From the NCBI GenBank assembly GCA_036346255.1, contig CM070619.1:27286342-27350341 (forward strand): a stretch of DNA of 64,000 bases. Reading direction: 5' to 3'. Of the stretch, positions 33,168 through 43,470 are shown in pieces; position 1 is the stretch's first letter, and each line of letters opens with the position of its first letter. Source of the DNA: Ampelocalamus luodianensis. Lineage: Eukaryota; Streptophyta; Magnoliopsida; Poales; Poaceae. The notes beneath the pieces were generated by a model, which searched no databases, was not told the origin of the DNA, and worked only from the letters and a program-made list of their open reading frames with translations. The translations under genes and the position numbers were made by a program.

Positions 33168-35211
33168 TGTAACATCCCAAGTTTCAGATTTGTGTTTCCA
33201 GTGTAAGAAAATGAGTAGAAATTAAAATTTTTTCTTACATCATGTATTTCCTGTATGTACTAAACAATTATTGTACAAGAGTATGGAAATACATAGTCAC
33301 AAGTCTGTTTATTCAAATCTTGATCATTCAAAAACATTCTTGTCAAATGTTATGATCATCTCCGGGAAATATTTTTCCTAAGTTCTTGGGTTGGTATGTG
33401 ACCTCTCTGAAAAAATTTCACAATTCTTAGAAATTGTTTGGATATTTTTGGAGGTTAGTCAAACCTATTCAAATTCTGGTCAACCATAGGTTCAGCACAT
33501 TGTTAAATTTTTGGAGGAAAATGTATAGCACAAAAACCCCTGAAAAATTTACACAAGGTCAATAACTCAGCTAGCAAGCTCCTGTAAAAATTTCATAATT
33601 TTTGGAGTGAGTTTGCTACCTCAAATAAATTCCCAAACCCGGATCTGTTTGGAACCCAAAGTTAGGGCTGAGTCAGACTCGGGCTCGAGTCAGACCCGAG
33701 TCCGACCCATCCATTTGACTCGCTCGAGTCAAGTCACCAGGCCGCACCCGAGCTTGATCCTGGTCCACCGTGTGTGAGCCGTTGGATTTGAAATCCAACG
33801 CTCACAAACCACCCCGAGCTCCCCTTCTGTCCTTCTTCTTCCTCCTCTCCCGTACGCGGCGTGCGGCGATGGCGGTGGCGATCACGGGCCTCCGTCGCGT
33901 CGTGGGACCCGGCAACGGCTCTGAGTCTCGCTTTTGCCCATGTCGAGGTGCAGCGCTGACCTCCCCTGCTTCCCTCGTTTTCTCGCACTGCAGAAACCTT
34001 TTGTCCCATCGCCATTAAACCACTGTCCTCGAGCTCAGTCAGCTCTGAGCTACATGAGCACCTCCGAGGTCCTCCTCTAGCTCCTTCACACTCCCAGGCA
34101 CTCCAGCTTCCTCTCGTTGATAGTTGGGTGCAAAACCACCGAGTGCCTCTCACCCCGCCATTTTCGAGCTTCGGAGCTCTTCACGGTTGGCAGTGTTCTA
34201 GTGGATCTCTTGCACTAATCTTGACCCCTCTGAACACCTTTGGTCGTCGTCAAGTTGAGCCCTAATCCCATTTTGGTTTGCCTCCTCAGGAGCAGCTGGA
34301 TTTGGATTTTTGGGTTTCGCGGCCGTAGGTGGAGCTCCTTCGTCCCCATCTCCGGTGAGGTTCCTCCACTCGATTCCTTGGTTCTGGAGCCTCCTTAGGT
34401 CATCGCCAGGTGTTCCTCATCATCCTTTTTATCTATGTTTGCTCAGGAGCTGCTGTCACCGTTATCTTCCTCATCTCCGGCTGCAGTCTCCGCCGCTGGA
34501 CCTCCTCCGAGCTCCTCTGGACCTCATCTTGGCTCTGGTAAGTTCGTTCTAGCCTCCTAGAGCTCGAGCACATGTCAAGTTAGGTCGTATCGAGCCTTTT
34601 TCTTGTTTTCAGTTTTGCCGAAAACTTACCTCCGCCATTCTCGGCTCATTTGGCGTTCGGGCTCGCTCGCGCGTCGAGGATACCTCCGTTAGGTTCGCAA
34701 TAGTATTGCACTCGTTTTGGTACCCTTGGTTAGCTCCGCCGTGGTCTTGGTCGTCGGCGACGTGCCGGCGAGTGAACTGCGGTAGCTGGTCTTTTGTCGG
34801 GTTTCTGACAAGTCCCCAGACTTCCTCGGGTTCATCGTGGCCGTCCACAACCACCCCTGGTTAGATCCGAGCCTTTGGCTCCTTTCCGGAAAGCTTAAGC
34901 CTCTGGACCTCCCACTAGTTTAATCTCAACCGTTAAGACCACCTCCAGGATTTGATCTGTACCGCAGAGGGTTTTTCCGTGTAGATTCTAAGTCCCAGGA
35001 CCTCCCTAGTTCTGTCTCGGCCGTTAAAGACCACCTAGGATTAGCTCTTAGCCGTTAGATCCTGATCTGCGAAAACTTTAAGTGCCAGGACTTCCCCTAG
35101 AGTTGATCCTAACCGTCTAGGACCACCCGGGTTAAATCCTAGCCGTTTAGATCTTTTCCTGTGCGCAAAAGACCTCCCTTGGTCATTTTGCAAAGACACC
35201 TCGGGGTCCTC
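33168..35211 (+). repeat. Y 3' LTR, first piece
   Basis: From TGTAACATCCCAAGTTTC to the CRM target duplication TCCTC (35207-35211). It contains GC-rich leader sequence (33640-34560) and, from about 34860, a tandem array of GGACCTCCC...CCGTT units. No gene; the open frames on both strands here are composition effects. Confidence 0.85.
34860..35206 (+). repeat. Minisatellite in the Y LTR, left part
   Basis: Degenerate units of about 50-60 bp built on AGGACCTCCCTAG, TTnATCTnAnCCGTT and AGAnC. The array is split by the CRM insertion and resumes at 43063. Confidence 0.65.
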
Positions 35212-36193
35212 GATGAGGACATCCCTAATTTGGATACAACCGCGCCTACACACAGGCTGATCCACAACCAATATTACAAGGACCAATTACTCGAGCTCGT
35301 GCTGCCAACTTAATCACGGGTGAATTCGTTCATAGGGTTATATATTACGAGAATAGATCGCTACCTAATGCAAGTGATTTAATTGTGCTTAGGAACATGG
35401 GAAAGGACCAAGGAGAGGTATGTGGAGTCATGGACAAGCATAGGAGGCATAATGGAGGACATCACGTCACTTTGGGTCCGAGCCAAGCAAGAGTTCGAGT
35501 TGGGCTCGTTCTGAATTTGAGTTCGGACTGCTGCGACAGCACTAAGTTCAAGCGGCGTAACTTCTTCATACGGACTCCATTTGGGATGTTCTTGGACTTC
35601 ATTGAAAGCTTATCAAGTCTACTTTCCAATGGATCCAACCTCAGCTTCAAATTCCAACCGAGCTGACCACAATAAACAAAACAATCCATGTATGTTTTTA
35701 CCGAGTCAAAAGGGTCTTCGCCACCTCCTCTTGGGCCCATGGGCCTTGTAACCCTAGGGCGTCGTCCACTTCCGGCCGCCACCCTGGTCGTATTCCCATA
35801 TAGGAGCCGCCGTCCCCTAGCTAGAACTCGGATTTCGTTGAATTTAGGTTTAGCCATTGTGCAAACTTACATTCTTGATTGTGTCGGACGACCACCTGTC
35901 AAGACAGCCTTCGGGATCCCACTTTTGTTTTCAATACCATCTATACTACGATTTTATTCGTAATATCAGATTGCATACATCTTATTCTTGCTAGTTCTTC
36001 GATTGCTCGCAGGAATTGAACCTCGTGTTCAAAGTTGATCGCGCTTCCATCACGGTCAATAACGTCTCGGAGTTGGTTCAACGATTGCTAAGGCGCAAGC
36101 GTCGTCGTGCGGTTGTAGTCGGATCGCGAGTCACCTCCACCCAAAATCGATAGTTATCAATCTCATCGAAAGATCGGGCACCCGTCTCCATCA
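35212..36193 (+). repeat. CRM 5' LTR (982 bp)
   Basis: It reads GATGAGGACATCC at its start. The first T expected from the 3' copy is missing at a CTG position, exactly where the lesion pattern would remove it. It ends CTCCATCA and aligns to 42065-43057 throughout. Confidence 0.9.
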
Positions 36194-36195
36194 AG

Positions 36196-36207
36196 TGGTA
36201 TCGAGCC
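36196..36207 (+). other. CRM primer binding site, altered
   Basis: TGGTATCGAGCC, 2 bp after the LTR, with the CAG of the initiator tRNA-Met site reading CG. Confidence 0.75.
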
Positions 36208-37371
36208 CAAGGTTGCTCGGTGAGAATTTCTTGTTTTTAAGTAGTTAGGTTGTTTATTTCGAAAGTCGAGAAAAAGCCAAAAACTATGGGATTAGATCAC
36301 CTATCTGTCCAAGACCAATTGCACCATTGCATCTTTCTTTTGATGCATTGCATTGTTGAACTTTCGATTGCATCGTCGTGTCCTTTCTTTGGTCTTAGTG
36401 TCTAGTTCCTTTAGAGTTTCGAGTTACGCTCACGTTTGGTCGCACCGTTGTGGTTGGGTTCAATCTGCGTCTGCCTCCACCACGAGCCATTACCACGACC
36501 ACCGCGCGCCATCCATTGCCGCATCATACGTGGCCACCATCCTCTGTCGCGACAAGCTACAATCCACCCGCCTCCACTCCAAGGAAAACCTAACCAAAAA
36601 CAAAAGCTCGTTTGATTTGTGACAAAGAGAGAAAAAAAGAGGTTAATTTTCGTGCTGCGAAGGAAACCGAGATTCATTTGACTTCGACAACGCGATCAAA
36701 AAAAAAAAAAACACAACTTTTGCATCGACCTCCGATTGAGGCGATTCTTGATCCGTTGGAAAGGAAGCGGAAAATAGAGCCACAAAGTGGAAGTCAGGAA
36801 ATCATGGGATTTTAGATCCGCGTAAGCCATCGGCACACTGCAGCGGCAAACCGACCCCAAAAGGTCGTTTAGGGCCTCAAAGCGGGCATGACCGAGAAAA
36901 ATCAAGTTTCTCGAATTCGCTCAAAATTGACAGAGTCCTCTCCAAGTGATTCTAAGGTTCCCGTGCATACGACATCCTTTTTCGAGCCTCCGAACTCCGT
37001 GTGCCACGTTCTCTAGCTCTGCCACAGTGCTTTCGTTTGTGTTCTAGGCTCGCGTCTCTAGTCGGGATCTAGCCTAGGACCAAAGCACTAACCGGCGTTG
37101 AGCGATTTTTCACTTGCATTCTCGATTTGATAGTTGCTAATCCATTGCTACCATACTTGAGCCTTCCAGCTACACCTTTCTACAACCGCATGCATGATCT
37201 TCACCAGCAATCGCTCCATCCAATCTTCGGAGATGCATTGACACCGCTGTGCCGATCACCTGTTTGCTTGGTAAGAATTGGTAAGAATTCGATAGAAGGC
37301 TTGAGTGTGGCGACTTTTGAACCACCACATCCTAGTAGTTGCTAGGGACATATACTTGTGATTTGCTAACA
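36208..37371 (+). other. CRM untranslated leader
   Basis: 1.16 kb between primer binding site and gag. No credible ORF; it contains an A13 run near 36697-36710. Long leaders upstream of gag are usual in this clade. Confidence 0.55.
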
Positions 37372-38720
37372 ATGGCGGGATCTGCGGAGCATTCGGATGA
37401 GGATACATCTCATACTCCTCGTCTGAAGGGAATCGTGCAACATTTCCGACGCCTCATGAACCTTCGACGGAGGGTCTTGAGGAAGATGTCAGTCACGAAT
37501 GAGCGACTTGCTCAACGAGGCGCCCAAATTGAGGCAAACGCCACGCCGCGCGCGATGGAGAGAGCGCAAGGCCTCACTAACACTTCTTTGGCGGTATTAT
37601 GCGCGCCTTGATGAGATGGCCCATGCATCCACCGGTGTTCCCCGCTGCCCGGTGGTAGAGGACAAGATGAATCGACTATGTGACGTCATCGAGGCCAATG
37701 ACATGGGTAACAATAACAACGATCGAGCTCATCGGCGGTTGCGTTTTAATCGACAAGGTATGCGGCGAGACCCCACGGCGTGAAGTGCGTGACCACGATG
37801 ATTCTTTCGCTAAGGTTAAATTCATTATGTCCTCTTTTAATGGTAAATATGATCACGATGGTTATCTTAATTGGGAACTAGCTGTTGATCAAAAATTTAC
37901 TTGCCATGAAGTTCACGAGATTAGGCGAGTTAGGGCTGCTACTAGTGAATTTACGATTTTGCTTCTATTTGGTGGAAAGAACATTGCCGTCAACATCCCA
38001 ATAACATACCTAACAGTTGGGAGGCTTTAAAATTGCTTATGCGGCATCGATTTGTTCCCTCATATTATGCTCGTGATTTGTTAAATAAATTGCAACGCTA
38101 CGACAAGGTACAAAGTCTCGTGGAAGACTACTATCAAGAAATGCAAATTGGTATGTTGCGTTGTGGTTTAGATGAGAATGAGGAGGCATCAATGGCTAGG
38201 TTTTTGGGAGGGTTGAATCGAGAAATTCAAGACATCCTTGACTATAAAGATTACAACTCCATTACTAGATTGTTTCATCTTGCTTGCAAAGCTTAACGTG
38301 AAGTGCGGGGGCCGAGCGAGGACACGATCTAACTCTTCGCAGTCGCACAAACTCATGGACACCACACACATCTACTACCCGGCCATCGGTGCACCACCGC
38401 CACCCTTCAACAACAAGCGCGCCCGCTACTTCAAACTCGGCACCACGAGTTTCGAAGCAACCAAATCAGCACCACAAGCGTCTACAAAAACTTCCTCTTG
38501 ATTTGCTTGACGGGGCGAACTAAGGATATTCAATGCCATCGGTGCAAAGGCTATGGACATATCATGCGGGATTGTCCAAACAAGCGCGTCTTGATCATAC
38601 GCGATGATGGTGGGTATTCCTCGCTAGTGATTTTGATGATGAAACATATGCTATGCTTGCAACCGACCTGCGAGGACTTGATGACGAATCGATCATGAGG
38701 AGGAACATGTTTGCGCCGAA
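37372..38720 (+). pseudogene. CRM gag
   Basis: ATG at 37372 begins MAGSAEHSDEDTSH. Capsid pieces follow in shifting frames: FNGKYDHDGYLNWELAVDQKFTCHE (about 37830-37910), LMRHRFVPSYYARDLLNKLQRYDK...YYQEMQIGMLRCGLDENEEASMARFLGGLNREIQDILDY (38033-38296), and a zinc knuckle CHRCKGYGHIMRDC (about 38532-38575) with the C-x2-C-x4-H-x4-C pattern. At least four frame breaks. Confidence 0.85.
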
Positions 38721-38789
38721 GATGCCGACAAGTATTTGAGCATTATAGTGCAACGCGTACTAAGTGCTCAAGTTTCTCGTGCTGAGTAA

Positions 38790-39475
38790 AATCAACGCCA
38801 TAATTTGTTTCAAATCAAGGGCGTTGCCAAGGAACGCTCGATTCGCATAATTATTGATGGTGGGAGTTGCAACAATTTGGCGAGTATGGATATGGTGGAG
38901 AAGCTTGCTTTGCCGACCAAACCTCATCCCCACCCATACCATATTCAATGGTTCAACAACGATGGTAAGTTGAAGGTAACACGAATGGTGAGAGTAAACT
39001 TTTCTATGGGTTCATACCATGATTATGTTGATTGCGATGTTGTTCCTATGCAAGCTTGTTCATTGTTATTAGGACGACCTTGGCAATACGATCACGATTG
39101 TGTGCATCATGGTAGGAATAATCAATACTCTCTCATGTTCAAGGGAAAGAAAATTGTGATGCATCCTATGACTCTGAACAAATTGTTAAAGATGAACTTG
39201 CTAGAGCTAGTAGAGAGAAGAATCGGGAGAATGCTAAGAGCGAAAATCAGATTGTAGCAAAAGAACTTCACAACATAAAAGAAAGAACCTAAATCTACTC
39301 ATGTGAAGAATAAAGAAATTAAATTGAAAGATGCTAGTTTTCTTGCTACCAAATCTAATATGGTGAGGCTGGATGCTAGTAATTCTATTTGCTATGCATT
39401 AGTTTGCAAAGAAGCTTTGTTTTCATTTGAGGATACACCTTCTTCTTTGCCTCCTACTGTCACTAACATTTTGTA
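38790..39475 (+). pseudogene. CRM protease region
   Basis: 38805-39257 is open for 150 codons. IIIDGGSCNNLAS carries an Asp-Gly-Gly triad where retropepsins usually have Asp-Ser/Thr-Gly, and CSLLLGRPWQYDHDCVHHGRNNQYS is the C-terminal ILG-type motif. The tail to RT (39258-39475) is frameshifted. Confidence 0.75.
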
Positions 39476-40265
39476 GGAGTACAACGATGTCTTTCCGAAG
39501 GACATACCGTCGGGGTTGCCACCACTTCGAGGGATTGAGCATCAAATTGATTTAATTCCCGGCGCATCACTGCCCAACCGTGCACCATATAGGACCAATC
39601 CAGAAGAAACTAAAGAAATTCAGCGCCAAGTACAAGAATTGCTTGCTAAAGGGTATGTGCGTGAATCTCTTAGTCCTTGTGCTGTTCCGGTCATTTTAGT
39701 GCCTAAGAAAGATGGATCATGGCGCATGTGTGTAGATTGTAGAGCAATCAATAATATCACCATTAGGTATCGTCATCCTATTCCTAGATTAGATGATATG
39801 CTTGATGAATTGAGTGGCTCTGTTGTTTTCTCGAAGGTTGATTTGCGTAGTGGATATCACCAAATTCGCATGCAATTAGGCGATGAATGGAAAACAGCAT
39901 TTAAAACTAAGTTCGGGTTATATGAGTGGTTAGTAATGCCTTTTGGATTAACTAATGCACCTAGCACTTTCATGAGACTAATGAACGAGGTTTTGCGTGC
40001 TTTCATTGGTAGATTTGTGGTGGTTTATTTTGATGATATATTGATATATAGCAAATCCTTAGAGGAACATTTACGTGCTGTTTTTAATGCCTTACGTGAT
40101 GCACGTTTATTTGGTAACCTTGAGAAGTGCACCTTTTGCACCGATCGAGTCGCGTTTCTTGGATATGTTGTTACTCCACAGGGAATTGAAGTTGATCAAG
40201 CCAAGATTGAAGCAATACAGAGTTGGCCGACTCTAACACGGTCACACAAGTCTGAAGCTTTTTAG
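39476..40265 (+). pseudogene. CRM reverse transcriptase
   Basis: Continuously open for at least 249 codons. It shows YRTNPEETKEIQRQVQELL, VPKKDGSWRMCVDCRAIN, FSKVDLRSGYHQIRM, MPFGLTNAPSTFMRLMN and the catalytic VVYFDDILIYSKS (about 40020-40050), then EKCTFCTDRVAFLGYVV. It is broken at ...RSHKSEAF, where the frame stops at 40263. This is the longest intact enzyme domain in the window. Confidence 0.92.
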
Positions 40266-40950
40266 GACTTCTTTGGATTCTACCGCCGCCGTGAAGGATT
40301 TCAGCACCATCATTGCACCATTGAATGAGCTCACCAAGAAGGGCGTGCCATTTGTTTGGAGCGCCGCACGTGAGAACGCCTTCACCACATTGAAAGATAA
40401 GTTAACACATGCACTACTACTCCAACTCCACGACTTTAATAAGACTTTTGAACTAGAATGTGATGCTAGCGGAATTGGTTTAGGTGGCGTATTGCTACAA
40501 GAAGGTAAACCTATAGCATACTTGATGAGAAATTGAGTGGGCCTAGTTTGAACTATTCTACTTATGATAAGGAATTATATGCACTATTTGAACTTTGGAA
40601 ACATGGCAACATTATTTATGGCCCAAAGAATTTGTTATACATTACGATCACGAATCTTTAAAGCATATTCAAGTCAAAGTAAATTGAACCGTAGACATGC
40701 AAAGTGGGTTGAATTTCTTGAGTCTTTCCTTATGTCATAAAACACAAGAAGGGAAAAGAGAATGTTATTCTTGATGCTTTGTCTAGGAGATATACCATGC
40801 TTTCACAACTTGACTTCAAAATTTTTGGATTGGAGACTATTAAAGAGCAATATGTGCATGATGCTGATTTTACAGATATATTGTTGAATTGTAAAGAAGG
40901 AAAAACATGGAACAAATTTGTCATTAATGCGGGTTTGTGTTTAGAGCTAA
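40266..40950 (+). pseudogene. CRM RNase H
   Basis: 40273-40536 reads PLNELTKKGVPFVWSAARENAFTTLKDKLT and FELECDASGIGLGGVLLQEGKPIAYL, with the first catalytic Asp. Further pieces (LNYSTYDKELYAL, HAKWVEFLE) are legible to about 40740, interrupted by frameshifts. Confidence 0.8.
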
Positions 40951-42051
40951 CAAGCTATGCATTCCGGCTAGCTCGTTCGTTTGTTGTTGTTCTGAGGAAG
41001 CACATGGAGGCGGTGATGGGACACTTTGGTGTGAAGAAAGCGGAGGATATACTTGCTGATCATTTCTTTTGGCCAAAGATGAGAGGCGAGGCGTCGGCGT
41101 TACGTTGCTCGCTGCACTACATGTCAAAGAGCTAAGTCACGACTTAATCCTCATGGTTTATACATGCCTCTACCAGTTCCCAGCGTTCAGTGGGAAGATA
41201 TTTCGATGGACTTTGTTTTGGGATTGCCTAGAACAAAGAAGGGGAGCGATAGTATATTCGTGGTTGTTGATAGGTTTTCTAAGATGGCTCACTTTATACC
41301 ATGTCATAAGAGCAATGATGCTGCCAATATTGCTGATTTATTCTTTCGTGAAGTTGTTCGATTGCATGGTGTGCCTAATACTATAGTTTGATCATGATCC
41401 TTAGCCACTTTTGGAGAACTTTATGGGCTAAATTGGGGACTAAACTGTTATTTTCTACTACTTGTCATCCCCAAAGCGATGGACAAACTGAAGTTGTGAA
41501 TAGAACTTTATCTACAATGCTTAGGCGGTGTTGAAAAGAACTTAAAATTGTGGGAAGAATGCTTGCCTCATATTGAGTTTGCTTATAATCGTTCATTGCA
41601 TTTTACTACAAAGATGTGCCCTTTGAAGTTGTTTATGGTTTTGTGCCTCGTGCTCCTATTGATTTAATGCCTATTTCCATCTTGGATAAATTGAACTTTG
41701 ATGCTAACCAACGTCTTTGAATTGATTTTAAAAATGCATGAGACAACTAAGGATAATATAGAGCGCATGAATGCTAAATATAAACTTGTTGGTAGTCATG
41801 GGAGAAAACATTTAACTTTTGAACAAGGAGATCTTGTTTGGTTGCACTTGAGAAAGATAGGTTCCCTGAATTGAGAAAGTCAAAATTGATGCCTCGGTGA
41901 TGGTCCTTTCAAAGTGTTAGAAAAGATTAATGATAATGCATACAAACTTGACACTCTGTAGATTTTGGGGTTAGTCCCACATTTAACATTGCAGATTTGA
42001 AACCATACTTGGGAGAAGAGGATGAGCTTGAGTCGAGGGCGACTCAAATGC

Positions 42052-42064
42052 AAGAAGGGGAGGA
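42052..42064 (+). other. CRM polypurine tract
   Basis: AAGAAGGGGAGGA, immediately before TGATGAGGACATCC. It lies inside the integrase reading frame. Confidence 0.8.
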
Positions 42065-43057
42065 TGATGAGGACATCCCTAATTTGGATACAACCGCGCC
42101 TACACACACGGTGATCCACAACCAATATTACAAGGACCAATTACTCGAGCTCGTGCTCGCAAATTAATCACCGTGTGAATTCGTTCATAGGGTTATATAT
42201 TACTGAGAATAGATCGCTACCTAATGCAAGTGATTTAATTGTGCTTAGGAACATGGGAAAGGACCAAGGAGAGGTATGTGGAGTTATGGACAAGCATAGG
42301 AGGCATAATGGAGGACATCACGTCACTTTGGGTCCGAGCCAAGCAAGAGTTCGAGTTGGGCTCGTTCTGAATTCGAGTTCGGATGCTGCGACAAACACTA
42401 AGTTCAAACGGCGTAACTTCTTCATACGGACTCCGTTTGGGATGTTCTTGGACTTCATTGAAATCTTATCAAGTCTACTTTCCAATGGATCCAACCTCAG
42501 CTTCAAATTCCAACCGGCTGACCACAATAAACAAAACAATCCACGTTTGTTTTTTTACCGAGTCAAAAGGGTCTGCGCCACCTCCTCTTGGGCCCATGGG
42601 CCTTGTAACCCCTAGGGGCGTGCGTCCACTTCACCTGGCCGCCACCCCTGGTCGTCTTCCCATATAGGAGCCGCCGTCCCCTAGCTAGAACTCGGATTTC
42701 GTTGAATTTAGGTTTAGCCATTGTGCAAACTGCATTCTTGATTGTGTCGGACGACCACTGTCAAGACGACCTTCGGGATCCCACTTTTGTTTTCAATACC
42801 ATCTATACTACGATTTTATTCGCAATATCAGATTGCATACATCTTATTCTTGCTAGTTCTTCGATTGCTCGCAGGAATTGAACCTCGTGTTCAGGTTGAT
42901 CGCGCTTCCATCACGGTCAATAACGTCTCGGAGTTGGTTCAACGATTGCTAAGGCGCAAGCGTCGTCGTACGGTTGTAGACGGATCGCGAGAGTCACCTC
43001 CACCCAAAATCGATAGTTATCAATCTCATCGAAAGATCGGGCACCCCGTCTCCATCA
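42065..43057 (+). repeat. CRM 3' LTR (993 bp)
   Basis: Begins TGATGAGGACATCC and ends CTCCATCA, followed by TCCTC. It differs from the 5' LTR by scattered substitutions and short indels. Confidence 0.9.
42134..42169 (+). other. CR motif of CRM integrase encoded in the 3' LTR
   Basis: Codons read GPITRARARKLI. The 5' LTR copy at 35280-35315 reads GPITRARAANLI. This motif at the integrase C-terminus is the diagnostic feature of group-A CRM elements and is thought to help target centromeric chromatin. Confidence 0.8.
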
Positions 43058-43062
43058 TCCTC

Positions 43063-43470
43063 TTTGTAAAAAGCCACCCCTGGTCTTTTACAACGAAAAC
43101 CCCGCTCAGGACCTCTTAGGCTCAATCCTAGCCATTCACGACCTACCCGGATTTAGATCTGAGCGTTAGATCTCATTTGTAAAACCCTTAGCCTTCGGAC
43201 CTCCCTAGGCCTAATCTGAGCCGTCCAGATCTCCTCCCGTTAAATCACTACCGCATCGGACCTCCCCGAGTAGATCTTGGCCATCCAAGACCTCCTCGGT
43301 TAAATCTTAACCGTTCAGGACCTCCCTCGCTTGATCTTAACCGCCCAAGACCTCCCTCTGGAGATCTAGACCGTTGAAGACCTCCTCCGTGAGATCTTAG
43401 CCGCCCGGACCTCCTCGGTGGGTTTAGCCTTAGGACCTCCCTAGTGCTCGGGACCGCGGATCTTGATCGA
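43063..43470 (+). repeat. Minisatellite in the Y LTR, right part
   Basis: About eight degenerate units of 40-55 bp with GACCTCC, a TAGATCT-like centre and AnCCGTT or GCCGTCC. It continues the array cut by the CRM element at 35211. Confidence 0.65.

Larger units (their letters stand above)
40951..42178 (+). pseudogene. CRM integrase, C-terminus reading into the 3' LTR
   Basis: The zinc-finger region (HMEAVMGHFGVKKAEDILADHFFWPKM, 40999-41085) is followed by the core: ISMDFVLGLPRTKKGSDSIFVVVDRFSKMAHFIPCHKSND and LHGVPNTIV (41164-41391). The second Asp motif is broken at about 41390 by loss of CT from an expected CTG. DGQTEVVNRTL, with the Glu, survives near 41480. The C-terminal part continues through the polypurine tract into the LTR and ends at TGA 42176-42178. 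There is no classical chromodomain; the CR motif at 42134-42169 takes its place. Confidence 0.8.
35212..43057 (+). mobile_element. CRM-clade centromeric-type retrotransposon
   Basis: Two direct LTRs of about 1 kb with TGATG/CATCA ends, a primer binding site, gag, protease, RT, RNase H and integrase in the plus orientation, and a 5-bp duplication TCCTC (35207-35211, 43058-43062). The CRM assignment rests on the TGATGAGGACATCC LTR start, the type of Gag and Pol, and a GPITRARA motif encoded inside the 3' LTR. CRM elements insert preferentially in grass centromeric chromatin. Several frameshifts are present, so as assembled it is not functional. Confidence 0.85.
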
